Source: Advenella kashmirensis W13003 | GTDB lineage: Bacteria > Pseudomonadota > Gammaproteobacteria > Burkholderiales > Burkholderiaceae_B | Length of the DNA stretch: 64,000 nucleotides | Direction: 5' to 3' | Assembly (NCBI RefSeq): GCF_000506985.1 | Contig: NZ_KI650979.1 | Location: 2,108,710 to 2,172,709, forward strand | Translations under genes and position numbers: made by a program | Shown: positions 26,845 to 35,775 of the stretch, piece by piece | Position numbering within the stretch: position 1 is the stretch's first letter | How the letters are laid out: every line of letters starts with the position of its first letter | Notes under the pieces: generated by a model | Database searches by the model: none | What the model was told of the DNA's origin: nothing | What the model saw: the letters and a program-made list of their open reading frames with translations, nothing else

Positions 26845-27198
26845 ATGTTTAAGCGCGCTCTGGCTGCTGGCGGTCTGGCGCTTTCCGTGATTTTGGGCCA
26901 GGCGTTGCTGGCAGGCACGGCGTGGGCGGAAACGCCCACTTTTACACTCACCTTCAAAAAAGATGGCACGTTCGAGCCCCAGCGGCTTGAAGTGCCCGCC
27001 GGCCGTTTCAAGATCAATCTGGTTAACGAAAGCAGTGTCCCGGTCGAATTCGAAAGCCTTCCGCTGCGCAAGGAAAAAGTGCTGGGGCCAGGCCTGTCGT
27101 CCTTTCTTGTCTTCAAAATTTCCAAACCCGGCGAGTATCCGTTCTTTGATGATTTTCATCAATCGGTCAAGGGAACGCTGGTGGTCAAGCCTGAATAA
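26845..27198 (+). CDS. ftrB: Periplasmic cupredoxin-like protein (FtrB-like)
   Basis: 117 aa with a signal peptide (residues ~1-28, LAGTAWAET) and a cupredoxin beta-sandwich (FTLTFKKDGTFEPQRLEVPAG). In FtrABCD systems it is thought to oxidise Fe(II) or accept electrons during transport. Starts 2 bp after the ftrA stop. Confidence 0.85.
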   Translation: MFKRALAAGGLALSVILGQALLAGTAWAETPTFTLTFKKDGTFEPQRLEVPAGRFKINLVNESSVPVEFESLPLRKEKVLGPGLSSFLVFKISKPGEYPFFDDFHQSVKGTLVVKPE

Positions 27199-27228
27199 CC
27201 GGCTGCATTCACACATAAGGGAATCCAA

Positions 27229-28071
27229 TTGGAACAAGTAGCATTTATCGTCTGGCGCGAAAGCGTTGAAGCGCTGTTGGTCGTCGGTATTCTCTACACC
27301 TGGCTGCGTGCCTCTCCTGAAGGGCGGCGCGGCATGCCCTGGCTTTGGGGCGGGGTGGCGGCCGGCCTGCTGCTGGCCTTTGCGCTGGCGCTGGTCTTCA
27401 TGGGCGTGTCCACCTGGCTGTCGGACACCGGACAGGAATGGTTCCAGGCTATCATGGCGCTGGTTGCCTGCGCACTGGTTGTCCAAATGGTCCTGTGGAT
27501 GAAAAAACATGGTCGCAAGCTCAAGAGCGAACTGGTCAGTGGCGTCTCTGCCAGTGTTGAACGCAACAGCTGGTGGGGGCTGCTCATCCTTGTGATGATT
27601 GCCGTGGCCCGGGAAGGCAGCGAAACCGTCGTTTTCCTGTGGGGCACCGTTCTGGCGGGCGCGCAGCAGAATCAGGCCTGGATGCTTGCGGCTGCCGGAG
27701 CAGGTGGCTTCCTGCTCGCGCTACTCACCTTCTATATTCTGCAACTGGGTGGCAAAATTATTACCTGGCGACGTTTCTTTCAGATTACCGAAATTTTGCT
27801 GCTGTTGCTGGCCGGATCGTTGCTGGTCAACGGTATTGACCATCTGGTCTCACTCGACGCGATTCCGACATGGGTCGATCCGGTATGGGACACGAGTGGC
27901 ATACTGGATGACAGTAGTGGGATCGGCAAGATTCTGGCCGATTTTGCCGGCTACCGGGCCATGCCATCGCTGATGCATGTGGTTCTTTTTGCCTTGTACT
28001 GGCTGGCAATTGTCTTTCTGTATCAACGGCTGCGACCCCGGTCAATACGAACGGCCATGATGACACCATGA
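27229..28071 (+). CDS. ftrC: High-affinity iron permease, Ftr1/EfeU family (FtrC-like)
   Basis: 280 aa inner-membrane permease with about seven hydrophobic segments. Two REXXE iron-channel motifs are present: RESVE at residues 10-14 and REGSE at 128-132. The start is a TTG at 27229 with AAGGGA upstream; no ATG fits the family N-terminus. Overlaps ftrD by 4 bp. Confidence 0.9.
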   Translation: MEQVAFIVWRESVEALLVVGILYTWLRASPEGRRGMPWLWGGVAAGLLLAFALALVFMGVSTWLSDTGQEWFQAIMALVACALVVQMVLWMKKHGRKLKSELVSGVSASVERNSWWGLLILVMIAVAREGSETVVFLWGTVLAGAQQNQAWMLAAAGAGGFLLALLTFYILQLGGKIITWRRFFQITEILLLLLAGSLLVNGIDHLVSLDAIPTWVDPVWDTSGILDDSSGIGKILADFAGYRAMPSLMHVVLFALYWLAIVFLYQRLRPRSIRTAMMTP

Positions 28072-29435
28072 ACACTCTGTTTCAGTCGCTGGCCCAGCGA
28101 TTATCCACTTTCCTGCGAGACCACAAAAGGCTGCTGCGCCATATGCAGTGGGGGGTCGTCGCAGTTTATTTTCTATTGATTCTGGTGCCTGCGGCGCTGC
28201 CGCTGCCGGGCAATTCCGCCCATATTTTTTCCAATCTGACCGTTTTTGCACAGTTCGCTTTTTGGGGAATCTGGTGGCCGTTTGTGCTAGTGTCCATGCC
28301 GCTCATGGGGCGCGCCTGGTGCGGCTGGTTCTGTCCCGAAGGTATGCTCAGCGAATGGGCCAGTGAGCATGGGCGTGGCCGGGCCATTCCGAAATGGATG
28401 CGCTGGGGCGGCTGGCCTTTCGTGGCGTTTGCTCTCACAACAATCTACGGGCAATTGGTCAGTGTCTATCAATATCCCTGGGCTGTGCTGGCCGTGCTTG
28501 GCGGCTCGACTGCCGCGGCCATGGTGGTCGGGTATTTTTATGGGCGCAACAAGCGGGTGTGGTGTAAGTATCTGTGTCCCGTCAATGGGGTCTTTCAATT
28601 GCTTGCCAAGCTGGCTCCCTTGCATTACAAGGTTGATGAAGAGGCGTGGCGCCACCCCGTGCGGCGTACCGAAACGGTCAATTGCGCGCCGCTGGTGCCG
28701 TTGCGACATATGAAGGGTGCGGCTGACTGTCACATGTGCGGACGCTGCGCGGATTATCGGGGTGCGATTGCCCTCACGCCCCGTTCGCCCGAAGAAGAAA
28801 TCGTCGATGTGGCGCAAAGCAGCCGTTGGCAAACCGCGCTGATCGTATTTGGACTGATGGGTATTGCCGTGGGTGCATTTTTATGGAGCGCCAGCCCCTG
28901 GTTTGTCACGCTTAAACAGGGCATGGCCGAATGGCTGGTGAACCATGATATTTTCTGGCCATTGGAACAGAATGCGCCCTGGTTCATTCTGACCCATTAT
29001 CCTGAGGTGAACGATGCGTTCAGCTGGCTCGACGGACTGACTATTCTACTGTTTATCTTCGGCACCACAGTCGTCACGGGCGGAGCCTTGTGGGCAAGTC
29101 TTCTGTGCATACAAAAAGTGGCGGGTCACCGCTTGCATCTGGCGCTCGATACGGTCGCGCAGGCGCTGATTCCTGCTGCCGGCATCGGCGTGTTTCTGGG
29201 CTTGTCCGCCACCACGGTAACGTTGCTGAAACACGATGGGATTTCCACCGGCTGGGTGCAGCCGCTGCGTCTGACCCTGTTGACGCTGGCGCTGCTCTGG
29301 TCATTGCGCCTGGCCTGGAGAATCATGCAACGACACGGCCTGTCGATGGGTCGATGCCTGTCCTGTATGCTGCTGCTGATCGCCGGGCTGGCTCCCTTTA
29401 CCTATGCCTGGATGTTGTTTTTCATTCTCTGGTAA
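28068..29435 (+). CDS. ftrD: Membrane polyferredoxin (FtrD-like, NapH/NosR-type 4Fe-4S protein)
   Basis: 455 aa membrane protein with several hydrophobic segments and cytoplasmic 4Fe-4S motifs. CxxxCP pairs lie at Cys85/Cys89 (WCGWFCP) and Cys166/Cys170 (WCKYLCP), and there is a CHMCGRC cluster at 221-227. In Bordetella FtrD it is proposed to recycle electrons released when FtrB oxidises iron. Last gene of the operon. Confidence 0.87.
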   Translation: MNTLFQSLAQRLSTFLRDHKRLLRHMQWGVVAVYFLLILVPAALPLPGNSAHIFSNLTVFAQFAFWGIWWPFVLVSMPLMGRAWCGWFCPEGMLSEWASEHGRGRAIPKWMRWGGWPFVAFALTTIYGQLVSVYQYPWAVLAVLGGSTAAAMVVGYFYGRNKRVWCKYLCPVNGVFQLLAKLAPLHYKVDEEAWRHPVRRTETVNCAPLVPLRHMKGAADCHMCGRCADYRGAIALTPRSPEEEIVDVAQSSRWQTALIVFGLMGIAVGAFLWSASPWFVTLKQGMAEWLVNHDIFWPLEQNAPWFILTHYPEVNDAFSWLDGLTILLFIFGTTVVTGGALWASLLCIQKVAGHRLHLALDTVAQALIPAAGIGVFLGLSATTVTLLKHDGISTGWVQPLRLTLLTLALLWSLRLAWRIMQRHGLSMGRCLSCMLLLIAGLAPFTYAWMLFFILW

Positions 29436-29590
29436 GAAGAGCTGCGTGCGGGCCTGCCGGGGGGCGGACTGACTGACAGCGGGTCTCGGCCGGGCTCTCT
29501 TAAGGAATGATGATATTGCTGTTTGCACGGATGACGAGGCCGCGTTGCTTTGTTAATATAGCGACGCTTGTCCGTTTTTGATTGTTGCAT

Positions 29591-30901
29591 ATGTTGTACT
29601 CTCCTTCCGATTGGCTGGCATACGCCAGCTTGCATTTCTCCCCGGTCGTCATACTTTTGATCACGCTGGCATGCATGCTGGCTTTGCTTGGTGTGCTGCA
29701 TGTCGTTTTACATTACGGCATCGTTCGCATCTTGCGTGATCGCATGCACACCGATCGTTTTATTTTTCCCAGACTCATTTCCCAATCACCGTTGTTTCGT
29801 TATGCCGCCATGCTGGTGCAGGGCGTGGCGCTCGGTCTGCTCACCCGCCTTTGGATTGCACCGGGTACAACACAGGACATCCTGCTGGCGTTCTCGCGTA
29901 TCTGGATGCTGCTGTTTGCCCTGCTGGCTGTTTTTGCATTCCTGGATATTGTGCTCAGCTGGTGTTCTCATAAAAAGATGGCCGTACAACTTCCGCTTAA
30001 AGGCATTGTTCAAAGCCTGAAAATTATCGCCGCCATTGTCACCACCATCTTCATTGTCTCGGTCCTGATCGGGCAATCCCCGGTCATTCTGATCAGCGGT
30101 CTGGGCGCCATGACCGCGGTGCTCATGCTTATTTTCAAAGACCCGATATTGGGACTGGTTGCGGGTGTCCAACTGTCTGCCAACAATATGCTGAGTCTTG
30201 GCGACTGGCTGGAAATGCCAAAATTCAACGCCGATGGCGAGGTCATAGAAATCGCCCTGACGACAGTCAAGGTGCGCAATTGGGACAACACCGTGACCAC
30301 CATTCCGACCTATGCACTGATCTCGGACTCATTCAAGAACTGGCGGGCCATGTCCGAATCGGGCGGGCGCCGCATCAAACGGGCGATTCATATCGATCTT
30401 AACAGTGTGCGGTTTATCAGCGAAACCCACATGCAGCGCCTGACCAAAAGCCGCCTGCTGTCGCAATACATCCTGGAAAAATCGCGGGAGGTCGAGGCCT
30501 ATAATGCTGCGCGCAGCGAAGATCTGTCGTCGGCGCTGAACGGCCGTCGTCTGACCAACATCGGCACTTTTCGTGCCTACCTTGAGGTCTATCTGCGCAA
30601 CCACCCGCATATTCATCGTAATATGACGTTGCTGGTTCGCCAGCTCGCACCGACCGCAACGGGTGTGCCTATCGAGATTTATGCCTTTACCAACACCGTT
30701 GCCTGGGCCGAGTACGAACGCATTCAGTCCGATTTGTTCGACCATATCTTTGCCGTGGTTGGCGAGTTTGAATTGCGCGTATTCCAGGAGCCCAGCGGAT
30801 ACGATATGGCGGGTCTTGCGCCCGTACTTGCCGATCTTAAAAGGAAATCCAATGAGCTCAACCCCCCAGGAACTGGCCCGTCAGTTGCAACAGCAATTTG
30901 A
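29591..30901 (+). CDS. MscS-family mechanosensitive channel (YbdG-like)
   Basis: 436 aa inner-membrane channel that releases solutes under osmotic down-shock. Several N-terminal hydrophobic helices are followed by the MscS pore-helix region (LISGLGAMTAVLMLIFKDPILGLVAG) and the beta domain (LSLGDWLEMPKFNADGEVIEI). Length and the TVKVRNWDNTVTTIPTYALI segment fit the YbdG/miniconductance group. ATG 29591 is chosen; an in-frame TTG at 29582 is possible and no strong ribosome site is seen. The 3' end overlaps the next gene by 50 bp in another frame. Confidence 0.85.
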   Translation: MLYSPSDWLAYASLHFSPVVILLITLACMLALLGVLHVVLHYGIVRILRDRMHTDRFIFPRLISQSPLFRYAAMLVQGVALGLLTRLWIAPGTTQDILLAFSRIWMLLFALLAVFAFLDIVLSWCSHKKMAVQLPLKGIVQSLKIIAAIVTTIFIVSVLIGQSPVILISGLGAMTAVLMLIFKDPILGLVAGVQLSANNMLSLGDWLEMPKFNADGEVIEIALTTVKVRNWDNTVTTIPTYALISDSFKNWRAMSESGGRRIKRAIHIDLNSVRFISETHMQRLTKSRLLSQYILEKSREVEAYNAARSEDLSSALNGRRLTNIGTFRAYLEVYLRNHPHIHRNMTLLVRQLAPTATGVPIEIYAFTNTVAWAEYERIQSDLFDHIFAVVGEFELRVFQEPSGYDMAGLAPVLADLKRKSNELNPPGTGPSVATAI

Positions 30902-31631
30902 TCAGCGCGAGCTTTTTTCACCCCTGCTGGTGCAGGGCCAGCCACTGAGTCTGGCCCAGGCATATGGAGTGCAGGACCAATTGGTGCAGTTGCGAATGGC
31001 GCGTTATGATACAGGCTTGGCCGGCTTGAAAATCGCCCTGAACGCACCCGCCGCCTGGCAAAAGGCAGGTTTGACAGAACCGGTGTATGGTCAGTTGCTG
31101 GATTCGGCCTTGCTGCCTTCCGGTACCGTCCTGTCCATGGGCGACTATACCCATATGAAATTCGAGTTCGAAGTTGCGGTGCGAATCGGCGGAGAACTGT
31201 CCGGCGCGGCACTCGATTCGGTCGAGTCGGTCGCAGACTGGATTGACGCGGTTGCGCCGGCAGTCGAAGTGCTTGATGATCGCTGCCCTGACAAGTCCGC
31301 ACCCGATGCGCCTACGCTGGTGGCCTGCAATGTGAACAATACCTCGGTTATTCTGGGCGACTGGCAAGCGCCGGTGCCCGACTTCAATCGCCATATTACT
31401 ATTCGCTCTCATGGCTCGGTGATCGAAGAGGGGAATGTGGGCAAGATTGTCAATCCTCTGGAATCGGTTTACTGGCTGGCCAAGGCCATGGCTCGGCAAC
31501 AGCGCACCATTGCTGCCGGCGCCGTTATCATTACGGGCAACCTTATGACGGTGCGCTTCCCCGGCGCGGGCGACCAGTTTACCTTCGAACTCGAGGGTCT
31601 GGGATCCGTCGATTTTTCCTGCGTATCGTAA
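30852..31631 (+). CDS. 2-keto-4-pentenoate hydratase / fumarylacetoacetase-family protein
   Basis: 259 aa protein of the MhpD-type hydratase and decarboxylase group. It hydrates or decarboxylates 2-oxo-enoates from aromatic or sugar-acid breakdown, using Mg2+ bound by the acidic pair in KFEFEVAV. GLKIALNAPAAWQKAG and SPVYG-like contacts are conserved. ATG 30852 with AAGGAAA upstream lies inside the end of the channel gene; the overlapping frames are both family-like, so the overlap seems real. No pathway partner is adjacent. Confidence 0.85.
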   Translation: MSSTPQELARQLQQQFDQRELFSPLLVQGQPLSLAQAYGVQDQLVQLRMARYDTGLAGLKIALNAPAAWQKAGLTEPVYGQLLDSALLPSGTVLSMGDYTHMKFEFEVAVRIGGELSGAALDSVESVADWIDAVAPAVEVLDDRCPDKSAPDAPTLVACNVNNTSVILGDWQAPVPDFNRHITIRSHGSVIEEGNVGKIVNPLESVYWLAKAMARQQRTIAAGAVIITGNLMTVRFPGAGDQFTFELEGLGSVDFSCVS

Positions 31632-31908
31632 CTGCTGTGCGAGGCGGCAATGAGCGGCTTTCCGCGCCAGGCTGCCTCGATTGACTCAATCCCGAATCCA
31701 GGTCTGGTTCTGATTCCGATCCTGCTTCTGAACAGGCCCGCTATCTCAAGCGCTCAATCCGGGGCGTGAGCGGCGCATGCCGGTTACCTTCCCCGTGGGT
31801 TTTTTTCGTTATGTGCGCAAATATTATGTACTTGTAGCGCTTATAGACTACTCGGTTCTGGCAATTTGTTTCAGAATGATCGCATTTGTTGTGTTGCCAG
31901 TCCTTCCG

Positions 31909-32949
31909 ATGTTTTACAAAGATAGTATCAATGGGCTGCCCGGACCGTTCAGACTCCATTCTGTCATGGCGGGTAAGGACGTCACGCTGTCGCATTTCAA
32001 CGAAATGCTGCCTTATTTTGTAGATAACGGGCAATTGCGACATGTTGATGCCGCTATGCCGTTTGGCGCGACGCTGACCGCGTTTCCACTCACCCCGCGC
32101 GCTGCGCTGATCCTGTTGCAGGCCGATGCGTGCGATCTTCACTTCGCACCCAGTGCGACACCGTCGCGCGTTCCGCACCCACAATGGTATGTTATTTGCG
32201 TGCTCGAGTACGCCCTGTTTACATCGGGTTCGGGTCAGTTTGCCGTGCAGCCTGGCGATGTGCTTCTTGTTCATAGCCAAAGCATTGCGCGCTTGCGTCC
32301 TCAGTGCCGGCTACGCTGCATCATCGTTGCCATGCAGCAGCCTTGCGTAGAGCAGCGGCAAGCGCTGTTTCGTGCCGTGAGCGGCCACTGTTTTGCCGCG
32401 CACGGCGGTTGGGCGCGTGTGCTTTCGGTGTATCTGCGCGAACTGAATGAAACGATCATGGACCGGGTGTCGGCCGTGCCATCCGACCAGGCCATTTGTC
32501 TTGACACGCTGTTGTCCATGGCTGCCATGATGTTTGAGCACCGCATACATGACGAAGAAGCCGGGCTGGTTGTCGGCAAACGCAGGCAGGCGCGCAGCAA
32601 ATTATATTTTGAAATCACACTATGGCTGTCTGCCAATTTTGCAGAAGCGGAGCTGACCGGCGCGAAGGTGGCGAGCGAATTTGGCATTTCGGTGCGTACG
32701 CTGCATAAGCTCTTTCGCGAATTCAATGATTCGGCGTCGTTTGCTGTTTTTCTGAACAACATCCGCATGCAGAATGCGCGCAAATTGCTCTGGGACTCCA
32801 GTATGCGCGAGTTGACCATGGCGGATATCGGCTGGCGTTGCGGTTTTTCCGACCCGGCGCATTTTGGCAAAGTGTTCAAGAAATACCATTCGCTGACACC
32901 CAAGCAAATGCGCGACACTGCGCCACGCGCCGATCATTTCAAGCCATAA
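31909..32949 (+). CDS. AraC-family transcriptional regulator
   Basis: 346 aa from this ATG. N-terminal ligand/cupin-like region of unknown effector, then an AraC/XylS double helix-turn-helix at the C-terminus (ASEFGISVRTLHKLFREF and MADIGWRCGFSDPAHFGKVF). The reading frame is open from 31777, but the first ~44 residues are hydrophobic and atypical. Starts at 31876, 31909 or 31966 are all possible and none has a good ribosome site. Its target is unknown. Confidence 0.8.
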   Translation: MFYKDSINGLPGPFRLHSVMAGKDVTLSHFNEMLPYFVDNGQLRHVDAAMPFGATLTAFPLTPRAALILLQADACDLHFAPSATPSRVPHPQWYVICVLEYALFTSGSGQFAVQPGDVLLVHSQSIARLRPQCRLRCIIVAMQQPCVEQRQALFRAVSGHCFAAHGGWARVLSVYLRELNETIMDRVSAVPSDQAICLDTLLSMAAMMFEHRIHDEEAGLVVGKRRQARSKLYFEITLWLSANFAEAELTGAKVASEFGISVRTLHKLFREFNDSASFAVFLNNIRMQNARKLLWDSSMRELTMADIGWRCGFSDPAHFGKVFKKYHSLTPKQMRDTAPRADHFKP

Positions 32950-32995
32950 GGCCCGCGTAACAGCAGCGGGTGCCCGTTAACTGTCTTGCAACAGC

Positions 32996-33778
32996 TTATT
33001 TTTCCGGATCGGCCGGAATCCATTTGTCTGCCAGCTGAGCGTATTGACCGCTAGCCTGCAGCAAATGCATCCATTGATCCACATACAGCTTGAAGCGCAT
33101 ATCGTTTTGTGGAAGCAAATACCCCATCTCTGCATATTGCAACGGCTTGTCCGGGTTCACGGCGCACAGTTTCGGGTTCAGCTTGCTTTGCACGCGCGCT
33201 TCTGCCGCTTCGGTAACAAAGGCATCGGCTTTGCCCTGGGCGACCTCATCAAAGATGGTCAAATTATCTTTGTGCATGGTGAGCGTGGCCTGGGGCAGCA
33301 TCGTACGGGCGAACTTCTCATTGCTGCCGCCAGGGTTGGCAACGATCCGCACCTGCGGCTGATTCAGTGCTTCTATGGTCTGGTATTTGTCCTTGTCTTC
33401 ACAGCGAACAATGGGTGTTTTGCCATTAATCATATAGGGGACGCTGAAGAAAGCCTGTTTCTGGCGTTCTACAGAAACAGAAATGCCGCCGACGCCAATA
33501 TCGCATTTGCCCGATGTGAAATCGGCCATCAGGTTCGCCCAGGAGGTCTTGACGATATTCACTCTGGCATCCACGGTTTTGGCCAGCGCCTGCATCAGAT
33601 CAATATCGAGCCCTTCAAAATGACCATCCTTGTCGAAACTGAAAGGCTTGTAATCGCCGGGTGTGCAAACCCGTAACGACTTGCTCTCGGTAACCTGTTT
33701 CAGTGTGTCGGGGGTGGTTTGGGCCGACACCGCAAGCGGAAGCATGCAAAGCAGAGTGGGTAGCAAGCGTTTTATCAT
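32996..33778 (-). CDS. Family-3 extracellular solute-binding protein (amino acid or cyclohexadienyl dehydratase-like)
   Basis: 260 aa periplasmic binding protein. Signal peptide at residues ~1-19 (PLAVSAQ), then the family-3 core: LRVCTPGDYKPFSF, GHFEGLDIDLMQALAK and FTSGKCDIGVGGISVSVERQ. GGAGAA precedes ATG 33778. No permease or ATPase gene is adjacent, so it is either an orphan receptor or an enzyme of the PheC (cyclohexadienyl dehydratase) type, which shares this fold. Confidence 0.82.
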   Translation of the reverse strand: MIKRLLPTLLCMLPLAVSAQTTPDTLKQVTESKSLRVCTPGDYKPFSFDKDGHFEGLDIDLMQALAKTVDARVNIVKTSWANLMADFTSGKCDIGVGGISVSVERQKQAFFSVPYMINGKTPIVRCEDKDKYQTIEALNQPQVRIVANPGGSNEKFARTMLPQATLTMHKDNLTIFDEVAQGKADAFVTEAAEARVQSKLNPKLCAVNPDKPLQYAEMGYLLPQNDMRFKLYVDQWMHLLQASGQYAQLADKWIPADPEK

Positions 33779-33906
33779 GACAATTCTCCAATGGCAAACA
33801 AGGAATAAAGCGCACAGTCTGGCGTAATATCTACGCCAAAGCAATCAGGCAAATCCCAATATGCGGGTAAACTGTAGGGCGTGTCGCAACTTTTACAATC
33901 GAAATA

Positions 33907-34404
33907 ATGGATTCCTTACCCTGGCTTACCGGGTTCGCGCCGATTCATTCGGCGCAGATTACGCATCTGATCCTGGGCAGTTTCCCCTCGGAAACGTCCC
34001 TGGCGCGTCAGCAATACTACGGTCACGCGCAAAACCAGTTCTGGCGGCTGATGGGCGCCATCCTGGATGAGCCCCTGAGTGCTATGGACTACCCGGCACG
34101 CACCGAGACGCTGCTGGCCCATCGGGTCGGCGTGTGGGATGTCTATTCCGGGTGCGAGCGTAGCGGCAGCCTCGACAGCGCCATCAGGCAGGGTCAGCTT
34201 AATCCGCTTTCCATGCTGTTCGAACGATCGCCGCACTTGCGTTACGTGGCCTTCAATGGCAAGGCCGCGGCCAAAGCCGGTCAGGGGCATATTGCCGTAA
34301 ATATTGAGACCCGGACTCTGCCGTCCAGCAGCCCGGCCTATACCTTGTCTTTCGATAAAAAACTGCAGCAGTGGCAGGCATTTTTCGATTTGCAACACGG
34401 CTAG
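33907..34404 (+). CDS. DNA-deoxyinosine (hypoxanthine) glycosylase, uracil-DNA glycosylase family 6
   Basis: 165 aa base-excision repair enzyme that removes deaminated bases, chiefly hypoxanthine. The opening LILGSFPSETSLARQQYYGH and NQFWRLMGAIL match the family-6 (HDG) active-site region; GVWDVYSGCERSGSLDSAI follows. Alone in its transcription unit, divergent from the binding-protein gene. Confidence 0.85.
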   Translation: MDSLPWLTGFAPIHSAQITHLILGSFPSETSLARQQYYGHAQNQFWRLMGAILDEPLSAMDYPARTETLLAHRVGVWDVYSGCERSGSLDSAIRQGQLNPLSMLFERSPHLRYVAFNGKAAAKAGQGHIAVNIETRTLPSSSPAYTLSFDKKLQQWQAFFDLQHG

Positions 34405-34525
34405 GCACGAGTGGCTTTAACGGGCTTGCCGGGTACGCTGCACGCGGCGAGTCAGGACGCGAGGACCAGTTCTGTGCGACTGCAATACGGTGGATATCCC
34501 GGTAAACCCTTGCCCATAATCACAA

Positions 34526-34556
34526 TTGCATTGCCCCTGTAGGCTTCTGATACAAT
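34526..34556 (+). promoter_or_regulatory. Candidate sigma-70 promoter with extended -10
   Basis: TACAAT at 34551-34556 preceded by TG at the extended -10 position. The best -35, TTGCAT at 34526-34531, has a 19-bp spacer, longer than ideal. Confidence 0.4.
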
Positions 34557-34640
34557 AGCCCGATTCGCCACTGTCTGTGCCCGAGCGACACGTGTGGCGG
34601 GCTGGCATGGGTCATCGCCCGTTTCGATCTGCGCACCGGT

Positions 34641-34675
34641 GTGCCGTCAACGATACGGTAGCCGTGATCCGGCAC
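34641..34675 (+). ncRNA. Candidate cis-regulatory hairpin in the leader
   Basis: Nested stem: GTGCCG (34641-34646) with CGGCAC (34670-34675), then GAT with ATC and ACGG with CCGT closing a TAG loop; a 5-nt bulge TCAAC lies on the 5' side. No T-run follows, so it is not a simple terminator. It sits 58 nt before the start codon. Confidence 0.35.
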
Positions 34676-34733
34676 GTCAGTTCAGCTGTACTTATCCAAC
34701 TATCTTGAAAAAGAAAAATCAAAGGAGCGTCAC

Positions 34734-35771
34734 ATGAGTCTTTCGCGTCGTCATTTATTACAGGCTGCGGGCTTGTCGGGCCTGGCTGCGGTCTGGCCTG
34801 GTATCGGCCTGGCCCAGAGCGCACCCAAGCTGGAAAAAACCGATGTATCGATCGCCGTTGGCGGCAAAGGGCTGGTGTACTACCTGCCGCTGACCATTGC
34901 CGAGCAAAAGGGGTTCTTTAAAGAAGAGGGGCTCAATGCGACGGTTGCCGATTTTGCCGGCGGATCCAAGGCCTTGCAGGCCGTGGTCGGCGGCAGTGCC
35001 GATATCTGCTCCGGCGCGTTCGAGCACACCATCAACCTGCAGGCCAAGAAGCAGTTTTTCCGCGCCTTCGTATTGCAGGGCCGGGCCCCCATGATCGTAT
35101 TGGCTGGCAACAAGAAAACGCTGGCTAACTACAAGTCGCCCGCTGACTTGAAGGGCAAGAAAATCGGTGTGACCGCGCCCGGTTCTTCCACGAACATGCT
35201 GGTCAGTTTTTTCCTGGCGCAACATGGCCTGAAAGACTCTGACGTATCCATTATCGGTGTCGGCGGCGGCGCCGGCGCAGTCAGCGCCTTGCGTGCCGGA
35301 CAGATCGACGCGCTCAGCAATCTGGATCCGGTCATCAGTCTGCTTGATGGCACCGGCGATATCTTCACCATTGCCGACACACGCACCCTGAAAGACACCG
35401 AAGCCATTTTCGGCGGACCTATGCCTGCCGGTTGTCTGTACACTTCGCAGAAATATATCGACGAAAATCCCGGCACCGTCCAGGCGCTGACCAATGCCAT
35501 GGTCAAGGCCGACAAATGGATCCAGACAGCCGGACCAGACGAGATTATGAAAACCGTGCCCAAAAATTATCTGCTGGGCAACCCCGACGTTTACAAACTT
35601 GCGCTGACCAAGAGCTTTGAAGGCTTGTCGCCTGATGGTCACATTGATCCGAAGGGCGCTGAAACATCGTTGAAGGCGCTGGCGGCTTATATTGCCGGCT
35701 TCAAGGCAGATGCGATTGACCTCGATAAATGCTGGACTAATGAATTTACTGACAAATCCGCAAAAGCCTGA
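34734..35771 (+). CDS. SsuA/THI5-type ABC transporter substrate-binding protein
   Basis: 345 aa periplasmic binding protein of the nitrate/sulfonate/bicarbonate (SsuA/NMT1) family. A twin-arginine-like signal peptide SRRHLLQAAGLSGLAAVWPG begins at residue 4. GLVYYLPLTIAEQKGFFKEEGL and the DICSGAFEHT ligand-loop region are typical. First gene of a three-gene ABC operon; the gap to the ATPase gene is 4 bp. Substrate unknown (sulfonate, pyrimidine precursor, nitrate-like or aromatic compounds are all carried by this family). Confidence 0.88.
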   Translation: MSLSRRHLLQAAGLSGLAAVWPGIGLAQSAPKLEKTDVSIAVGGKGLVYYLPLTIAEQKGFFKEEGLNATVADFAGGSKALQAVVGGSADICSGAFEHTINLQAKKQFFRAFVLQGRAPMIVLAGNKKTLANYKSPADLKGKKIGVTAPGSSTNMLVSFFLAQHGLKDSDVSIIGVGGGAGAVSALRAGQIDALSNLDPVISLLDGTGDIFTIADTRTLKDTEAIFGGPMPAGCLYTSQKYIDENPGTVQALTNAMVKADKWIQTAGPDEIMKTVPKNYLLGNPDVYKLALTKSFEGLSPDGHIDPKGAETSLKALAAYIAGFKADAIDLDKCWTNEFTDKSAKA

Positions 35772-35775
35772 CTCC

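Larger units (their letters stand above)
34405..34733 (+). other. Promoter and long structured leader of the ABC transporter operon
   Basis: No gene found in these 329 bp. An extended -10 (TG-A-TACAAT, TACAAT at 34551-34556) predicts a transcript start near 34563, giving a leader of ~170 nt. The leader can fold into GCCCG (34579-34583) / CGGGC (34598-34602), or alternatively pair that CGGGC with GCCCG at 34617-34621. A long hairpin follows at 34641-34675. AAAGGAG lies before the ATG. It matches no riboswitch consensus I know. Confidence 0.5.

Noticed and set aside
34563-34733. TPP, cobalamin or guanidine riboswitch in the ABC leader
   Set aside because: CTGAGA-type TPP core, guanidine-class motifs and the full cobalamin box are absent; only an isolated GCCACTG matches. 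Kept as an unclassified structured leader.
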